64,000 nt of DNA from Eudorina sp. 2006-703-Eu-15 (lineage: Eukaryota > Chlorophyta > Chlorophyceae > Chlamydomonadales > Volvocaceae): positions 392,138 to 456,137 of the forward strand of contig BDSI01000058.1 in assembly GCA_003117195.1 (NCBI GenBank), read 5' to 3'. Below the pieces are notes generated by a model. It worked only from the letters and a program-made list of their open reading frames with translations. It did no database searches and was not told where the DNA came from. Below are positions 43,642 through 64,000 of the stretch, in pieces (the stretch's first letter is position 1; the number at the start of each line of letters is the position of its first letter). Made by a program: the position numbers and the translations under genes.

Positions 43642-44933
43642 GGGCGGGGGCGGCAACAGCGGCAGCTGGCGGCGCCGTCGTGAGGACGAGGTAAGACCCA
43701 TCTGTCTGTCTGTCTACCTACCTATCTGTCTGTCTGCGGTGTGCTGAGGGGTGTGGCGCCTTCGCAAGGCCGAAGGTGTGGAGGCGCGTGAGCTTGGCAG
43801 TGGCAGCGGCGGCAGTAGCAGCAGCGGTCTAGGGAGGCCCATCTCCCCAGGGGCCCACTCGGCTTCAGACCACCCCACCCACCTGCTGCCGCCTCCGCCA
43901 GCCGCTCTCATCCTGTCGACCTCGACACCCTCTTCCGCTTCCCCCCACCCTCCCCACCATCACTACCCCCACCTGCCGCTCCTTCCTGACCTGCCACTTG
44001 CCTGGGGGGCATCGCGTGCGTTGTCGTACACGGGACAGGTGGGAGGCGGCGGCGAGGATCGGTCTCCGGCGGCGGCGGCAGCAGCGGCGGCGGCAGCCGC
44101 GGCGGCGGCGGCGGCGCAGCAGCCCCCTCGCAAGGTCAAGGCGGGGCACCAGGCCTACACGCCGCCTGCTCGGAGGGCCGGAGACCGACCGGGAGGTGGG
44201 TTGGCTGGGAGGTGCGGGAGGCCCGGTGAGACTTGGCTGGCTGGCTGGCTGGCTGGCTGAGTGGGTGGGGTCCGCCCTGTCGCGGCCTATGGTTTGCCCT
44301 ATGACAGTACGGCGGGGTGGGGTGGGGTGTAGTAAAAAGAAACTGAGCCGCGAGTATAGTGTGTGCGGGAGTTATAGGAAATTGATAGACATTTCAAACT
44401 GCGTGGGGTGGCCCAGGAGGAGGAGAGGGGAGGCATAGGGCCGAAGCGGTGGAGATGGCACTGCTGCGGTACCGGAACTCTGAGAGGGCAGGGGAGGGCG
44501 GGCGGGGGTGGCGGCACGAGGGAGCGCGGGGGAGGGGGCAGGTGGCGCATGCGGGGATACGCTGAAGGGGGAGGGCATGCTCTCTTGGCATGAAGAGCAT
44601 GGTGCGGTGCCCGCCGGCAACGTCACCGGCTGCCTGGTGTCCACCTCTTAAGGGCCGTTGATGTAATGATGCCGCGGCCTCGACCTCCTGCCCCTGCTCC
44701 CGCTCCTGCAGCAAACCCGCATTTCCCCCACCCGCCCCCTTCCCCTCACCCGCACTTCAAACCCCCGCCCGCACCCGAATGGCCCCCGAGCAGACGGCCC
44801 CGGCGACGACGGCCGAGGGGCGGCCGCGGAGGACGCCGCCGCCAGCGGTTTGCCGCCGGGTCTGGCGCCCGCGGGGGCCGGAGCCCCGGGACTGGGCGGC
44901 GGCAGCCGGCGGGGCACCCGCGACGGCGCTTGA
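40622..44933 (+). CDS. unidentified low-complexity RGG/Gln-rich protein, about 676 aa
   Basis: I do not recognise the family. Exons: 40622-40770, 40834-41605, 42394-42887, 43372-43690, 44039-44195, 44794-44933; phases agree and sum to 677 codons. The ATG at 40622 starts MTLVRQESLRGALFPAVVAP. Exon 2 is Ala/Pro/Glu-rich and ends in a helix-forming segment (AALRIVAEEAARRHCEAVVA...HIRQL). Exon 3 has ELPGDWSQQLSESLRRGL, a Gln-rich block and an RDRDRERERGERE block. Exon 4 is RGG-rich (RRGPRGERGGPRGRG) and ends RFGDRGFMHDDRDIVDPGEQ. Exon 5 has poly-Ala and KVKAGHQAYTPPARR. The last exon was chosen for phase and codon bias and is least certain. RGG, Gln-rich and RD/RE blocks suggest an RNA-associated, largely disordered protein. 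FMHDDRD loosely recalls the SELOR segment of CASC3/Barentsz, which is only a guess. Confidence 0.6.
41641..41968. repeat. G-rich minisatellite, GGGTCGGGGG-type units
   Basis: About 330 bp of tandem GGTGGGTCGGGGGG variants just after the 5' splice site (41606) of the intron 41606-42393. The plus (sense) strand is extremely G-rich. Confidence 0.95.
42980..43080 (-). repeat. intron repeat family A (near full-length, reverse)
   Basis: GGATAGAAATGGGTAGACAT, then CAAACTGCGCTGCTGCTGCC and AGAGCAAAGGTTCGG, then GGGATCCCC, matching the reverse complement of the family. It starts about 92 bp after the 5' splice site at 42888 of the unidentified gene. Confidence 0.75.
44371..44403 (-). repeat. intron repeat family A (partial, reverse)
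   Basis: TTATAGGAAATTGATAGACA followed by TTTCAAACTGCG. It lies about 175 bp after the 5' splice site at 44196. Confidence 0.65.
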
Positions 44934-46801
44934 ACCCGACAGCCCCACCGCGACAGCCGCCCTCGCCCACCTTTTGAGGGGGAGAGGGTCAGGGGGAGGG
45001 GGACAGCTGCCGGACCGCCGCGGAGTGCCGCATAGCTGGTGGCCAGGTGTTGGCTCCAGCTGCGGGCATGGGAGATGGGAGGTGGCGCTGGCCGACGTCT
45101 GTCAGTCAGTCAGTCGGTGAGGGGGGACGTCCGCCTGAGGAGCCTCCTTCCTTCCCCCCTCCCGTTCCCCCGCGCATCGGAGGCATCTCTTCCCCCTGCC
45201 TCCCTCACGTGTTGTTGTCCGCCTCGCCTCTCAGCCTCAGCTCTCGGCCGCTGTCGCCCCTCGTCACGCGCTTACACCGCCGGGCAGCCGCCAGCCTGTC
45301 GCCGCCCCCGACGGGCGCTCGTCGGGCACGCTCCCAGCCGTGAAGCCGATGCCGATGCCAACGCTGCCGCTGCGGCGGTGGTGGCGGTGGCGGTGGCGGT
45401 GGCCAGGCGAAGCAGGACCACCCGCATGTGGCGCGATGGATGTGGGGCAGTGGAAGGGGTGGAAGGGGTGGGGCGGGCAGGGGGCAGGGGCGGCGGGTAG
45501 GGAAACCGCCCGCGAGGGACCGACCTGTAGGTTCCAGGGGCCACCCGCCCACATCCAGCTGGTCGTGGGTCCGTCAGCTGCAGGGTTAGATGTGTGGAGG
45601 TGTCCCCTCAAGACCCACCCGCCTACCCGCCTGTCTGTCTGTCTGTCTGTCTGTCTGATGGATTACGTGGAAGGGGGCCATCCGTTCGTGGTGCCGGGCA
45701 GGGTATCCTATACGGCGAGGAGCCCGACTGGGGGCCGGAGGGCGGTTGCGGGTTCGATCCGACAGGCGGTGCGAAGGTGGACGGGGTGGCTGGAAGGATG
45801 GATGGGCGGGTGAGGTAATAGGTTGGCGGGGTGGTCACGGACTTGGTGTTTATATAAACCTCACATGTCATACCACGAGCTGGCTGTAGCGGCGTGGTGG
45901 TGGTGATGGTGGCGGTGGTGGTGCCGGGTGCGCTGCAGCGATATACCGTTGTACGGCACGGCCTTTGGCTGCGGCATCATCATCATCAGCAGCAGCAGGT
46001 CGCATCTGTTCTGTGAGCTCGTCTGTGTGGACTGGGGCTGAGCGCATCTGATTCTATCTTCTTCATATCTCATCTCATCTGATCTGATCTGATCTTGGGC
46101 GGATCTCATCTCGTGTTCTTTTCGGTGCTGCTCTGAGCGTTCGGCGGTTGTAGGGTGCGGTGCCCGCGACAGCCTGCGCCCTGGGCGCTGCGCTGAGGCC
46201 TCCTCTGTCGCGGGCCCCTGCACGACTGCCGGCACGTCGAACAAACACACCACATGTGCGCAACCTCTTTGAAGACACACTGGCGGACTGACTGACGGAC
46301 GGACGGACGGACGGACGGACGGACTCCCACTGGCTCCCACCCGCGCGCGATGTATCCAAAGGGTCGCAGAGGGGATGTGTTTCGAAATGAAACCCGCCCG
46401 CCCGGGATGTGTAGCTAGGCCGCTCAGGGGGTGTTTCTCAGCCACGCGCGGATCGGATGTGGGTGTGGTAGGAGACGCAGCCGCTGGTCGGCACCCACCC
46501 AGCCACCCCACCCACCCACGCAACAGGGCAGAGGGGGTCCGGCGCCGTTGGCGTGTCGGTGCCATCAGTGTCCGAAGACACCTACCCTTTCCTCCCCCCC
46601 CAAAAAACCAGCTCAACCTGCCCCCTCATACCCGTGTCAGCCGTAACCACCACTCCTCAGCTGTCCGTCAGCGGGCGTCTCGCGACCTCCCGCCGCCTGC
46701 AATCCGCACACCAGCCCCAGAAGCAGCAAGCAGCAAGCAGCTCGCGGAAGCTTCCAGGAGCCAGAAGCTAGCAGCTGGCAGCCGCAGTTGCCCGCACCTA
46801 C
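44934..46801. other. convergent intergenic region, no gene found
   Basis: Between the stop of the unidentified plus gene and the last resolved exon of the DUF1308 minus gene. It contains CTGTCTGT tracts (45629-45656), ATCTC/ATCTG runs (46065-46095), a GGAC repeat (46298-46322) and a family D head (46372). The minus-strand gene probably ends here: an acceptor followed almost at once by a stop exists near 46658, but I could not fix it. Confidence 0.45.
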
Positions 46802-49800
46802 CTGCCCGTCAGCCACACGGGTCGGTGCAGCACCGCCTCCAGCCCCACCCCCCGCCGCTCCGCACTCCGCACCGCGTTGCCGTTGGCGGTCAGCGTCACC
46901 GCCCTCCGCGCCTCCCCCAGCCCGAACACCGCCACCTGGTCCCTCCCCAGGACCCCTCCCAGCAGCTCCACACAGCGGGGACACACCACCACCGTCGCCG
47001 CCGCCGCCGCCGCCTCAACCTCCACATCCTCCGCAGCGCTCCCCCCGACCTCCGCCGTTGCCGCTGTCGGAGCACACTGGCTCGCCGCCCCGCCGCCGCC
47101 GCGGCGGAGCGGGGCGCGGTGGCATCGGCGGGTCCCACACCGACGCCACCCGAGGACGACCCTCCGGGCCCCGACCCCGGCTCCGCCGGCGCCGTGGCCT
47201 CCGGCGGCGGCGGTGGCGGCAGTGCGGGCTCCACCGCCACCACCTCCAGCCGGGCCCGCAGCTCCGCCCAGCGCTGCCGCTCCCGAGGCCCTGCGAACAT
47301 GTCCACCAGGACCTGACCGGGAGGGGGGGCGCCCGTGGCAGCGGGGCGGCCGTGGTAGGAGGGAGGGCGGGGAGTGGGTGTTGCGGAATGCGGTGCCCGA
47401 GGGGGCCGGCGTGTTCGTGTATGTTTGCGAAAGGGATGGGGCTGGGGTTCGCGATGAACCCTTTCCCCCGCCTTCCTCCGCCCCGCCCCGCCCTCCCCCA
47501 CCTGGAACTGGCGACAGGCCAGGTCGGCCGCCAGCAGGGGGCGACCCGGCGCCAGCCAGGGTGCCAGCTCCCGGAGCAGCGGGGAGGCGCGCTCCGCAGC
47601 CAGGCAGTCCTGCAGTGTGTGTGTGTGTGTGGGGGGGGGGGAGGTTGTGTGTTTAGGGAGAGGGGAAGGGGGGGAAGGGTTGGGGAGCATGTGTGTGTGT
47701 GTGGGGGGGGGGGGCTTAGAGGGCGGGTACCGGAAATTAGTAGACGTACTGAAGCTGTCCTGACTGACGTACTGAGCAAAGGTCCCAATTGGGATACGGT
47801 ACAGTACCACCCCAGATCTCCAGCGACGATGACGGGTGGCCGGTGGGTGGGAGTTCAGGTGTTCAGGTGAATGCGTGTCGGGAAGGAGGGAAGGCCCGTA
47901 CAACCCGTGTGTCGTACCCGCCCGTCGTACCCACCCGCCAGTGCACCGTCCGCTGCGCCCACAGCTCCACGTCGGGGTCGGTGGCCCCGCCGTGACTGAC
48001 CTCCGAAACCAAACCGCACATGGTGGTCACGTCCAGGTTGGTGACGGCGGGGGGCGGGGGAGGGGGCGGCAGGTTCCGGAGCGACTCTGCGGAGGGGCGG
48101 GGGGCCCGAGGGCGGGGGCAGGAGGGGGGCCCGTCATCCTGAGGGGGCGGGGGGGCAGCGGCCTGGCCTGGGTGAGGGCTGGCTACTTGGCTTGGGTTAG
48201 TTTCGTACGGCAGACGGTCCCCGGGCGGCGGCTGGGTCCGGTCCGAGCAGGGAGCTCCAGGGAGGGAGGGGACGGAGCGATGTCGAGAACGCAACAGATG
48301 CCGACCGCCCATGTCTCCCCCCCAACGCCGCCATCGACGGAAGCGCCGCCGCCCCACCCACCGGGCCCCACCGCCACGTGCGCCCCCCGCGCCTCCAGCT
48401 CCCGCCGTACATCCGGGTGCACCCCCGCGGGGAAGAACAGCACCACCCGGGGCGGCCGCCACCGCCGGAGGTGCTGCGGTGCCCCCGCCACCGCCAACAG
48501 CTCCTCCGTCTGGCGGCGGAGGCCCTTGACGTGGCGGGTCGCACCTGAAGGGGGGTTTTAGGGGGCCGGGCAAAAGGGGGTATAGGAACTTGGTAGGCAT
48601 ACGGTATGTCCCCGGAGCAAGGGGGAGAGATGGGGGTTCGGGGGGTTTTAGGGGGCCGGGCAAAAGGGGGTATAGGAACTTGGTAGGCATACGGTATGTC
48701 CCCGGAGCAAGGGGGAGAGATGGGGGTTCGGGGGAGGTGGGGTGGACGGGAGGAGGGCACGCAGGGCAGGGGAGTGGCGCATGGGCAGGAGAGTAGGTGG
48801 CGGTTTGTACGTGTTTGGCGACGACCAAACCTACCCGGAGTGCGGTATGTGTATGTGGGTGGAGGCCCACACACGGCACATCACACAACACAACGCCGTG
48901 TCGGCCGCCCATCTGGACCACCCTCCCCCCCACGCCCGGGCTCTCGACCTCCCGCTGCCCCCACCCACCCACACACCCACCCACCCACCCACCCACCCCA
49001 CCGCAACCCCAAACCCCTACCCAAGTCCGCGGCCCCCTTCCTCTACCCCCCTTTCCACCCACCACGCCCACCCACCCCGTTGCTCTCTCACCCCCGCACC
49101 CTCTCCCGCACCCACCCGTCCAGTGCACGCTCTCCAGCCCAAACACCTCCTGGTTCTTCACCTCAATCCAGCAGTGCCCGCCCTGAGCCACCACGTCCAC
49201 CTCCACAGACACCGACACGGCGGTGGGCCCGGCCGCGCCGCTTGGCCCGGCGGCACCACCGCCGCCACCGGCGGCGCCGCCCCCGCGACTGCGCGCCCCT
49301 GCAGTGGCTGCAGTGGCTGCGGCTGCAGCTGCAGTGGCAGTGGCTGCAGGAGCAGAAGCAGTAGCAGCCACGGCGGCAGTAGCAGTGGCCGTGTCCCCGT
49401 CCTGGGCAAGGGACGGTCCAGGGTCCGCAGCGGCGAGGGGTCGTTTGCGGCCAACCGCGACGGCGCTGACGCTGACGCAGGGCGCCCTATCAGCCGGCGC
49501 CGCCGCCGCCGCCGCCGCAGCAGCAGCAGCCGCAGCAGCAGCTGCCGCCGCCGCAGCAGCAGCAGCAGCAGCCGCAGTACCGGCGTCGCCGTCGGGAGCC
49601 GCGGCGGCGGCGGCGTCAGCGCTGGGGGCGCCGTTGGCGGCGGCGGCGCCCTGGGACGCTGCGCCGGGGCCGGGGCCGCTGTTGGTGGCGGCGGCTGTGG
49701 CGGCAGCTGCGCGGCCGCCCGGCGCGGGCACCCTCTCCGGCGGCAGTACGACGCGCGCCTGGAAGCGGCGCAGCACGCCGGTCACCCCTGGAGCCAACTG

Positions 49801-50660
49801 CGCGGCGAGGAGCTCCCCCTGCCAGGACACGGACAAGGATACCGTAATCGGTGGTGGAAGTATTCACCCGTCACCTGTTACCTGAAAACATGCGGGGTAC
49901 GATTTAAGGATTGCAGGCACGCCCTTCGCTCCAGCGGCAACGGCAACCCCTGCCGGTGCCGCCAACAGCCTCTCCACCCACCCACCCACCCACCACCCAC
50001 CCACCCACCAACACCGCCATAAGGCCCACCTGGCCCACCCACACACACATATCACATGTCGCCACATGAGGCCCACCTGGAAGCCCCTCAGGTTGTTGAT
50101 GATGCCCTGGACCCTCCCGGGAGTCAGCGGCAAGGGCCGAGCCTCCGACCCCGCCGCAGCATCGCCGCCTCCCCCGCCTCCTCCGCCATCACTTCCGCCG
50201 CCTGGGCGCCTGGCGGCTGTGCCCCCTGTGAGGGCTCCCCGGGGGCAGCAGCGCTCCACAAATTCCAGGTCGCTCCGAATCCTGTTGGCACCATACCCCC
50301 GGGGGCGGGGGAACAACCACGCCATGACGGAAGGACCGACCGACCGACCGACCGGCTGCAAGGAGAATACCCTAGTACCCCAGACCCACCTTCGCGCCAG
50401 CTTGTCCAGGTTGGCCACGCCAGGGTGCCGGGCCGCCAGAGTGCTGGCCACGTGTACGGCCCGCTGGAGCAGGGCCTGATGGCCGTACGGAACGCCGTAC
50501 ACAGGGAAAACAGGCAAGGGGGAGAGGAGGTTGAGGAGGCGGCGCGGTGTTGGCTTGGCGCTCGGAGATGGCGGGGCGGGGGCTCCACGACGGGAATACA
50601 AAGCTGCTGTCTACCCGTCAGCGCAGGTACCGTCCCCACACCTTCCCATCCAGACCACGT

Positions 50661-50695
<35 letters not shown>

Positions 50696-51323
50696 TATCT
50701 GGCCAGCCACTCTCACCCCCACCCCCCAGACCCCGCACCCCACCTACCTGCAGCTCCTCCGCCGAGGGCAGCACCTCCAGCGCCCCAAGGTTCCCCGTGA
50801 CCGGAAGCTCCAGGGAGAGCACCTTCAACTCCCCCTCCCCCTCCACCTGCCCCTGGCCCTGGCCCTGCACCTCCCCGGGTAGATCGGCGCCAGGCAGAGG
50901 GGGCTGGGGCTCCAGGGGGGCTCCTGCTGTTACTGCTACTGCTACTGCCACTGCTGCTGCTGCAGCAGAGAGGGAAGTGGGTCCGGGCTCCGACGCAGGC
51001 CCCGCGGCGCGTGACGGCACAGCCGGAGGCGGCGACATTGGCACCCCGGCAGCGGCTGCGGCGGCTGCGGAGCCTGTATCTAAACGCGCGTCTGCATCCG
51101 TGGAAGTAGCAACCGTTGGGTCAGTAGCTGCGAGGGCACGGGGCGGTGGGTGCGCATCGGTGTACGGCCGCAGTACGGCATCTGGTTTGCCAGCGCGCGT
51201 CGTACCGGCGCCGTCAGCGTGCCGCCCGGCCTCAGCGCCGCGCTGCGCCAGGTCCGCCATGCAGCCCGCGAACGCTCCGGGGTCCTGCTCCTCCGGCGCC
51301 GTCGTGTCCGACATGTCCGCCAT
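46802..51323 (-). CDS. UPF0415 / DUF1308 family protein (human C7orf25-like), 3' end unresolved
   Basis: Conserved eukaryotic protein of unknown biochemical role. Exons in gene order: 51323-50748, 50475-50390, 50281-50077, 49818-49116, 48544-48362, 48086-47935, 47609-47502, 47312-47150, 47063-46802; phases agree and total about 812 codons. Family landmarks: N-terminal helix ALLQRAVHVASTLAARHP...NLDKL, VEVDVVAQGGHCWIEVKN (human VVDVVANGGHTWVKA), RPPRVVLFFPAG, NLDVTTMCGLVSEVSHGG (human NLDITTLITYVSALSYGG), LAADLACRQFQ, and DQVAVFGLGEARRAVTLTAN (human LTIFGTGDTLKAITMTAN). It is much longer than the human protein (roughly 420 aa) because of an N-terminal Ala/Gln-rich extension and a poly-Ala block in the 49818 exon. 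The frame stays open upstream of the chosen ATG (51323) beyond 51600. The split at 47150/47063 could instead be a frameshift. After 46802 one short terminal exon is expected. Confidence 0.8.
47731..47831 (-). repeat. intron repeat family A (full-length type, reverse)
   Basis: On the minus strand it reads TCGTCGCTGGAGATCTGGGG, GGTACTGTACC, TTTGCTCAGTACG, then GTCTACTAATTTCC. It lies in the DUF1308 intron 47610-47934, sense to that gene, about 120 bp before exon 47609. Confidence 0.75.
48551..48730. repeat. perfect 90-bp tandem duplication containing family A
   Basis: 48551-48640 and 48641-48730 are the same 90-bp sequence. Each unit contains GGGGTTTTAGGGGGCCGGGC and a reverse family A segment (TATAGGAACTTGGTAGGCAT...CCGGAGCAAGG). 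It lies in the DUF1308 intron directly before exon 48544. Confidence 0.95.
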
Positions 51324-53328
51324 GGCTGCGGCCCCCACTGCCCCCAGCGGCCGCCGCCGTTGCTGCTGCTGCTGCTGCTGCTGGGCCCGTCCTTGCCGCC
51401 GCCGCCGCGGGCAAACCCTGGACGACGACTCGTCTTCTGGCCGCGGAAACAGCCGCGCCCTTCCCTGCTGCTGCGGTTGCTGTTGGGGGTGCTGCTGTCG
51501 TGGCTGGTAGGGGTGGGGCTGATGCTGCTGACACGCCAGCAGCGGGCCCAGCCGCCCTGTTGCGTGGAGGGACGTGGTGGCGGAGCCGCGTATGGCCTCG
51601 CCCCGCTTCACTTCGCTGCTCTGGAATGGATCCGGTATCCGATTATGAATCAGCGGGACAGGTTACGCACCCCCGGATCACAGCCATTGCGCCGATCAAG
51701 GGTGAGAGGGCTACACCGCGAGGCGCATCACCACCGCACGCAGAGAGGCCAGGTCTCCGACGGCGGGTTGCAATGGCCGAGTGGCGACGCCGGCGAGTGG
51801 GTGAAAGGGGGAAGGCAGGGGATGTATGGCGGTGCGAGGAAGGCGAGGTGCAGGTCCTTCACAGCCTGGTTGCTGCGCGGGTCGGGGGTGACGACAGTGC
51901 CATGTCGGGCTTCCCTGTCCCGGCGGATTTGTTTCCCAGCCGCTTGGGCGGTGCACCGAAAACGATTCAAAAAGTCTTTATAGCTCTGACGACGGGATGA
52001 AATTAGGTCAAAGGCCGCCGTTCGTGCATCAAATTGTTATGCTACACCAAAATAAATGTCACAAGCAGAAAGATATCACGAATGTCATCACGCACTCCTG
52101 TACGAATGGAAAATTTTAGCGTAGACTAAATAAAACGATATCACGGCCTGCACACAATGTTATGGTCCCGGAGCTGATGCGTCTCTCGTATTTGATAGGC
52201 ACGGCAAAGGGTTGGCAATTAGATTTGTGGAGTATCACCAGCATCCTGCACAATGCCAACACATGCCGGACAGACTTACACAGCTGTCCGGTTCTGTTTG
52301 TTTCAGATCACGCAAGGCTGCGGAAATGTCGATATGGTAGTGGGCGTTCGGTCCGCTCTTCCCTCTATCCATTTGTCGATGCCTGGACGGGGGCAATCAT
52401 ATCTGGGCAACAGCCTGTCACTATGTCCGATCGTGTCTGGGCCGTTATTAAGCCTCCGGAACCCGCTTAGCTACACGGGGGACCGCGAAGATGGGTTATG
52501 GCCATGCTACGATGCCGCATAAGAACCGATGGGATGCGAGAACTGAGTAAATAACCCGGAACGTGCCTCACGGCCATACGCCCATAACATCTCGCCGGCC
52601 AGCACAGGCACTGCTCTTGCAAACAATGAGACCGCCTGCATTTTTATTCTCCTCATTGTGTCCGACTGTGCATTTCCTGCTGCGGTTGGTAGGATGAGCT
52701 CTGACTGACAAATGCCGGTTGAGCGGTCAAAACAACTGTCGGCCAATTTGGGGTGGCTTATCATGAAACCAAGTGTTTATCATATGCTTCACGACAGATT
52801 GCGCATGATGGAAACTTGCAACCGAGACAATGAGCATCGTGTGCGCCGTTTTCCGGAAGCATCAAACATTACAACCAACGACCGTCGTACTCAGCGGGGT
52901 ATGCTCATTCCTTCCTGCTAAATATGAATAAAAATGGTCAATATATATCGGCTTTCTTTACCATGTCACCCTAACGGCGCTGCGATAGCAACTCACGGTG
53001 TGGCCCAGCTTTGAGCAATGGCCACCCTCAAAGCTTTCCTGCTGTGCTTCGTCGCAGTGGTTGAACTTGCGGCTGTGGGATGGTAGGTCGTCTCAGAATC
53101 GTCCCGCGGCGCTGAACAATGAACCCGCGCCATCGGGTTGGGTTTGTTGCGAGAGCGCAGGGGCACGTGCTGTGCACGCACGTAAGGGACAAGCTTCAGC
53201 TTGATAAACAACTATTCTTCTCGAAATTACCTCTCATGAACGCAAACAGTGCATGAGCGCACACCGTCACGGCACTCTGACGGCTCCGAAGAGGCGTGAA
53301 GGAGCGCGCCGGGCGGGTTGAAGCCTCC
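51324..53328. other. divergent intergenic region DUF1308 / ABC transporter, AT-rich core
   Basis: About 2.0 kb between the two start codons. 51324-51970 is GC-rich and may still be 5'UTR or coding sequence of the DUF1308 gene. 51980-53050 is AT-rich with only short random frames and no repeats I recognise. Both promoters should lie here. Confidence 0.5.
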
Positions 53329-62494
<9,166 letters not shown>

Positions 62495-64000
62495 GGGCGG
62501 GGGGGACTGCCAGGGCAAGGCGGACGGGGGAGCTCTTGGTGGGGGGGTGGGGGGAGGAAAGGCGAGGGGAGGGGGCGGTGGGCGATGTGTATGTTGCTCT
62601 TGCTCTTCGGTGTGTATGTTGCTCTATGTTGCTCTCCGAGGGACATGGGGGCGGTGGGCGGTGTGTATGTTGCTCTTCGGCGGTAAGGCGGCGGGTGCGA
62701 TAGCGGCCAGGGTGCCAGGTACGTGTCTGTCTGATGTGGTGCTGGCTGGCTGAGTGCAAGGAAACACGCCGCGGGCCTCCGCCCCGCTTTCATAGCACCA
62801 CGAGGCAGTTCTTCCCTGTTTTGCTTCGGCTTTCTTCGAGTACGAACTCCGTCTGCACGGCGCCCCCCACCCCACCCCCCCCAGCGCGACGGGTTTCGCG
62901 GCTGCTGTAGTGCTGTCCGGTGTGGGCCGTTCTCTACTTCCAACAGTCGCTCGGCTGCATGGACGTATATCCCGACCCGACCCGACCCGACCCGACCCGA
63001 TCCGATCCGATCCGACCCGACCCGACCCGACCCGTCTCCGTCTCCATCTCGCGCCCTAATGTCTACCGGGGTAGGGGGCGCCGGGGATTGCGGACCCTGA
63101 CGGGGGAGGAGGACCATGCCTGAATTACATGGCGGGGTGCCACCAGCCGACTCACCGACGTGCACACAGACTGCCCTTCCGACACACCCTATATTGCTGT
63201 TCCCTGTTGTTACCGTCGTACCGTGTCGTGCTTTCACGTGGCCGTGGCCGGGCCCTGCGCGGTGATTCTCCGCGACACGGGGGGCTCGTCCCCCTTCCCT
63301 CCCCCTCATGCGGCAGAAGCCCCTTCTGATAAGCCCTCCCGCCATGTGGCAGCCTCCTGCCCGGCTGGGCTCCGACCTGCCTGCCTGCCCGGTCCCAATC
63401 CGCCGCCTCCGCTCCGGCCGCCGCCGCCCCGACCCCCCCTCCTCGACCCTGCCCCACCCACCCACGACTCCCTCGGACACCCACCCCACCCACCCCACCC
63501 ATGAGGCCCTCCACCAGCCATTCATTACCCATGACCCCTTCCCTGGAGAGCAGGTGCGGGGGAGGCAGGTGCGTCCAGTCCAGGGCGCCTGCCCTTTGTT
63601 GTTTTCACAGTACAGCTGCAGAGGCATATGCCCCCGCCTTGCTCTCCCGGGCCCGACCTGCCCGCCCCCGCGGGCCCCCACCCCCCACCATCAACACACA
63701 TGCGCCCGCTTGCGACCGTTCCTTGTCCTGCCGCCCCAAGCTTGCCCTCTGGGTGTGCCCGGGTTTGGCTTTTCCTTATAGCCCCCTAGCTTCCACGCCC
63801 ACGCCCACGCCCACGCTAGCTGTTACGGTACCCCTCAGCCCCCCAACCCCCACAGCTCCCATATAGTCCATCCCCGCACGTTCGGCATGCTCTTCTGCCG
63901 TACCGGTTGGCCCTGCCCCTTCTCGCACAACTGTTTTCGTGGTACATGTAACACACACACACACACACACACTGGTCTTCACTACTTCTCGCGGCTCAGT
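62495..64000. other. 3' flank of the ABC transporter, no gene found
   Basis: Contains two TGTATGTTGCTCTTC-type repeats (62588-62680), an ACCCG/ATCCG pentamer tract (62971-63032), C-rich low-complexity DNA and a family C fragment (63749-63780). The last bases repeat the CTTCTCGCGGCTCAGT motif also seen at 1412-1427. Extra 3' exons of the transporter could lie here, but I see none I can support. Confidence 0.4.

Noticed and set aside
48551..48730. TTTTAGGG, the Chlamydomonas telomere unit, occurring twice
   Set aside because: Only one TTTTAGGG per 90-bp unit and not in tandem; it is a chance part of a larger duplicated segment.
47863..49836. A single 657-codon minus-strand frame
   Set aside because: It runs through clear introns with consensus splice sites and family A repeats. 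Only its exon portions match DUF1308; the rest is repeat translation.

Overview
The window is nuclear DNA of a green alga, most likely a volvocine/Chlamydomonas-type species. This is inferred from very GC-rich coding sequence, many short exons, introns packed with simple-sequence DNA, GT..CAG splice sites, TGTAA-type polyadenylation signals, and plant-lineage genes (a SPA protein, a plant-type topoisomerase VI A subunit, a large ankyrin family typical of these algae). Long reading frames that run through the C/T-, G/A- or GT-rich introns are not genes. All gene models were built by hand, joining exons whose splice phases agree and whose joined protein makes sense.

Layout, left to right. (1) <1-4819, +: 3' part of a SPA-type (COP1/SPA) WD40 protein. 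(2) 8173-13796, -: complete topoisomerase VI subunit A (TOP6A, SPO11-3 type), 12 exons. (3) 14165-17950, +: Npl3/SR-like RNA-binding protein with two RRMs and a long RGG/GGY tail, divergent from TOP6A across 368 bp. (4) about 18.97-19.78 kb, -: unidentified AT-richer reading frames. (5) 20027-32714, +: importin-11/KA120-type karyopherin, 20 exons. (6) 35982-38160, +: ankyrin-repeat family member with broken frames, plus a scrambled relic at 39.1-39.3 kb. (7) 40622-44933, +: unidentified low-complexity, RGG-rich protein. (8) 46802-51323, -: UPF0415/DUF1308 (human C7orf25-like) protein. (9) 53329-62494, +: TAP-like ABC half-transporter, 19 exons, with a tRNA-Thr(AGT) gene antisense in one intron.

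The genes are unrelated housekeeping and regulatory genes: light signalling, DNA topology/endoreduplication, mRNA processing, nuclear import, and membrane export. They do not form a pathway. The strongest unexplained signal is several families of short repeats (about 50-130 bp) found mainly inside introns of several of these genes, often near splice sites and in both orientations. One (family A) has recognisable ends and more than 20 full or partial copies. They look like introner-like or MITE/SINE-like elements and may explain why introns here are so long. Promoter and intergenic stretches (about 13.8-14.1, 18-20, 35.2-35.9, 39.6-40.5 and 52-53 kb) are clearly AT-richer than the rest.
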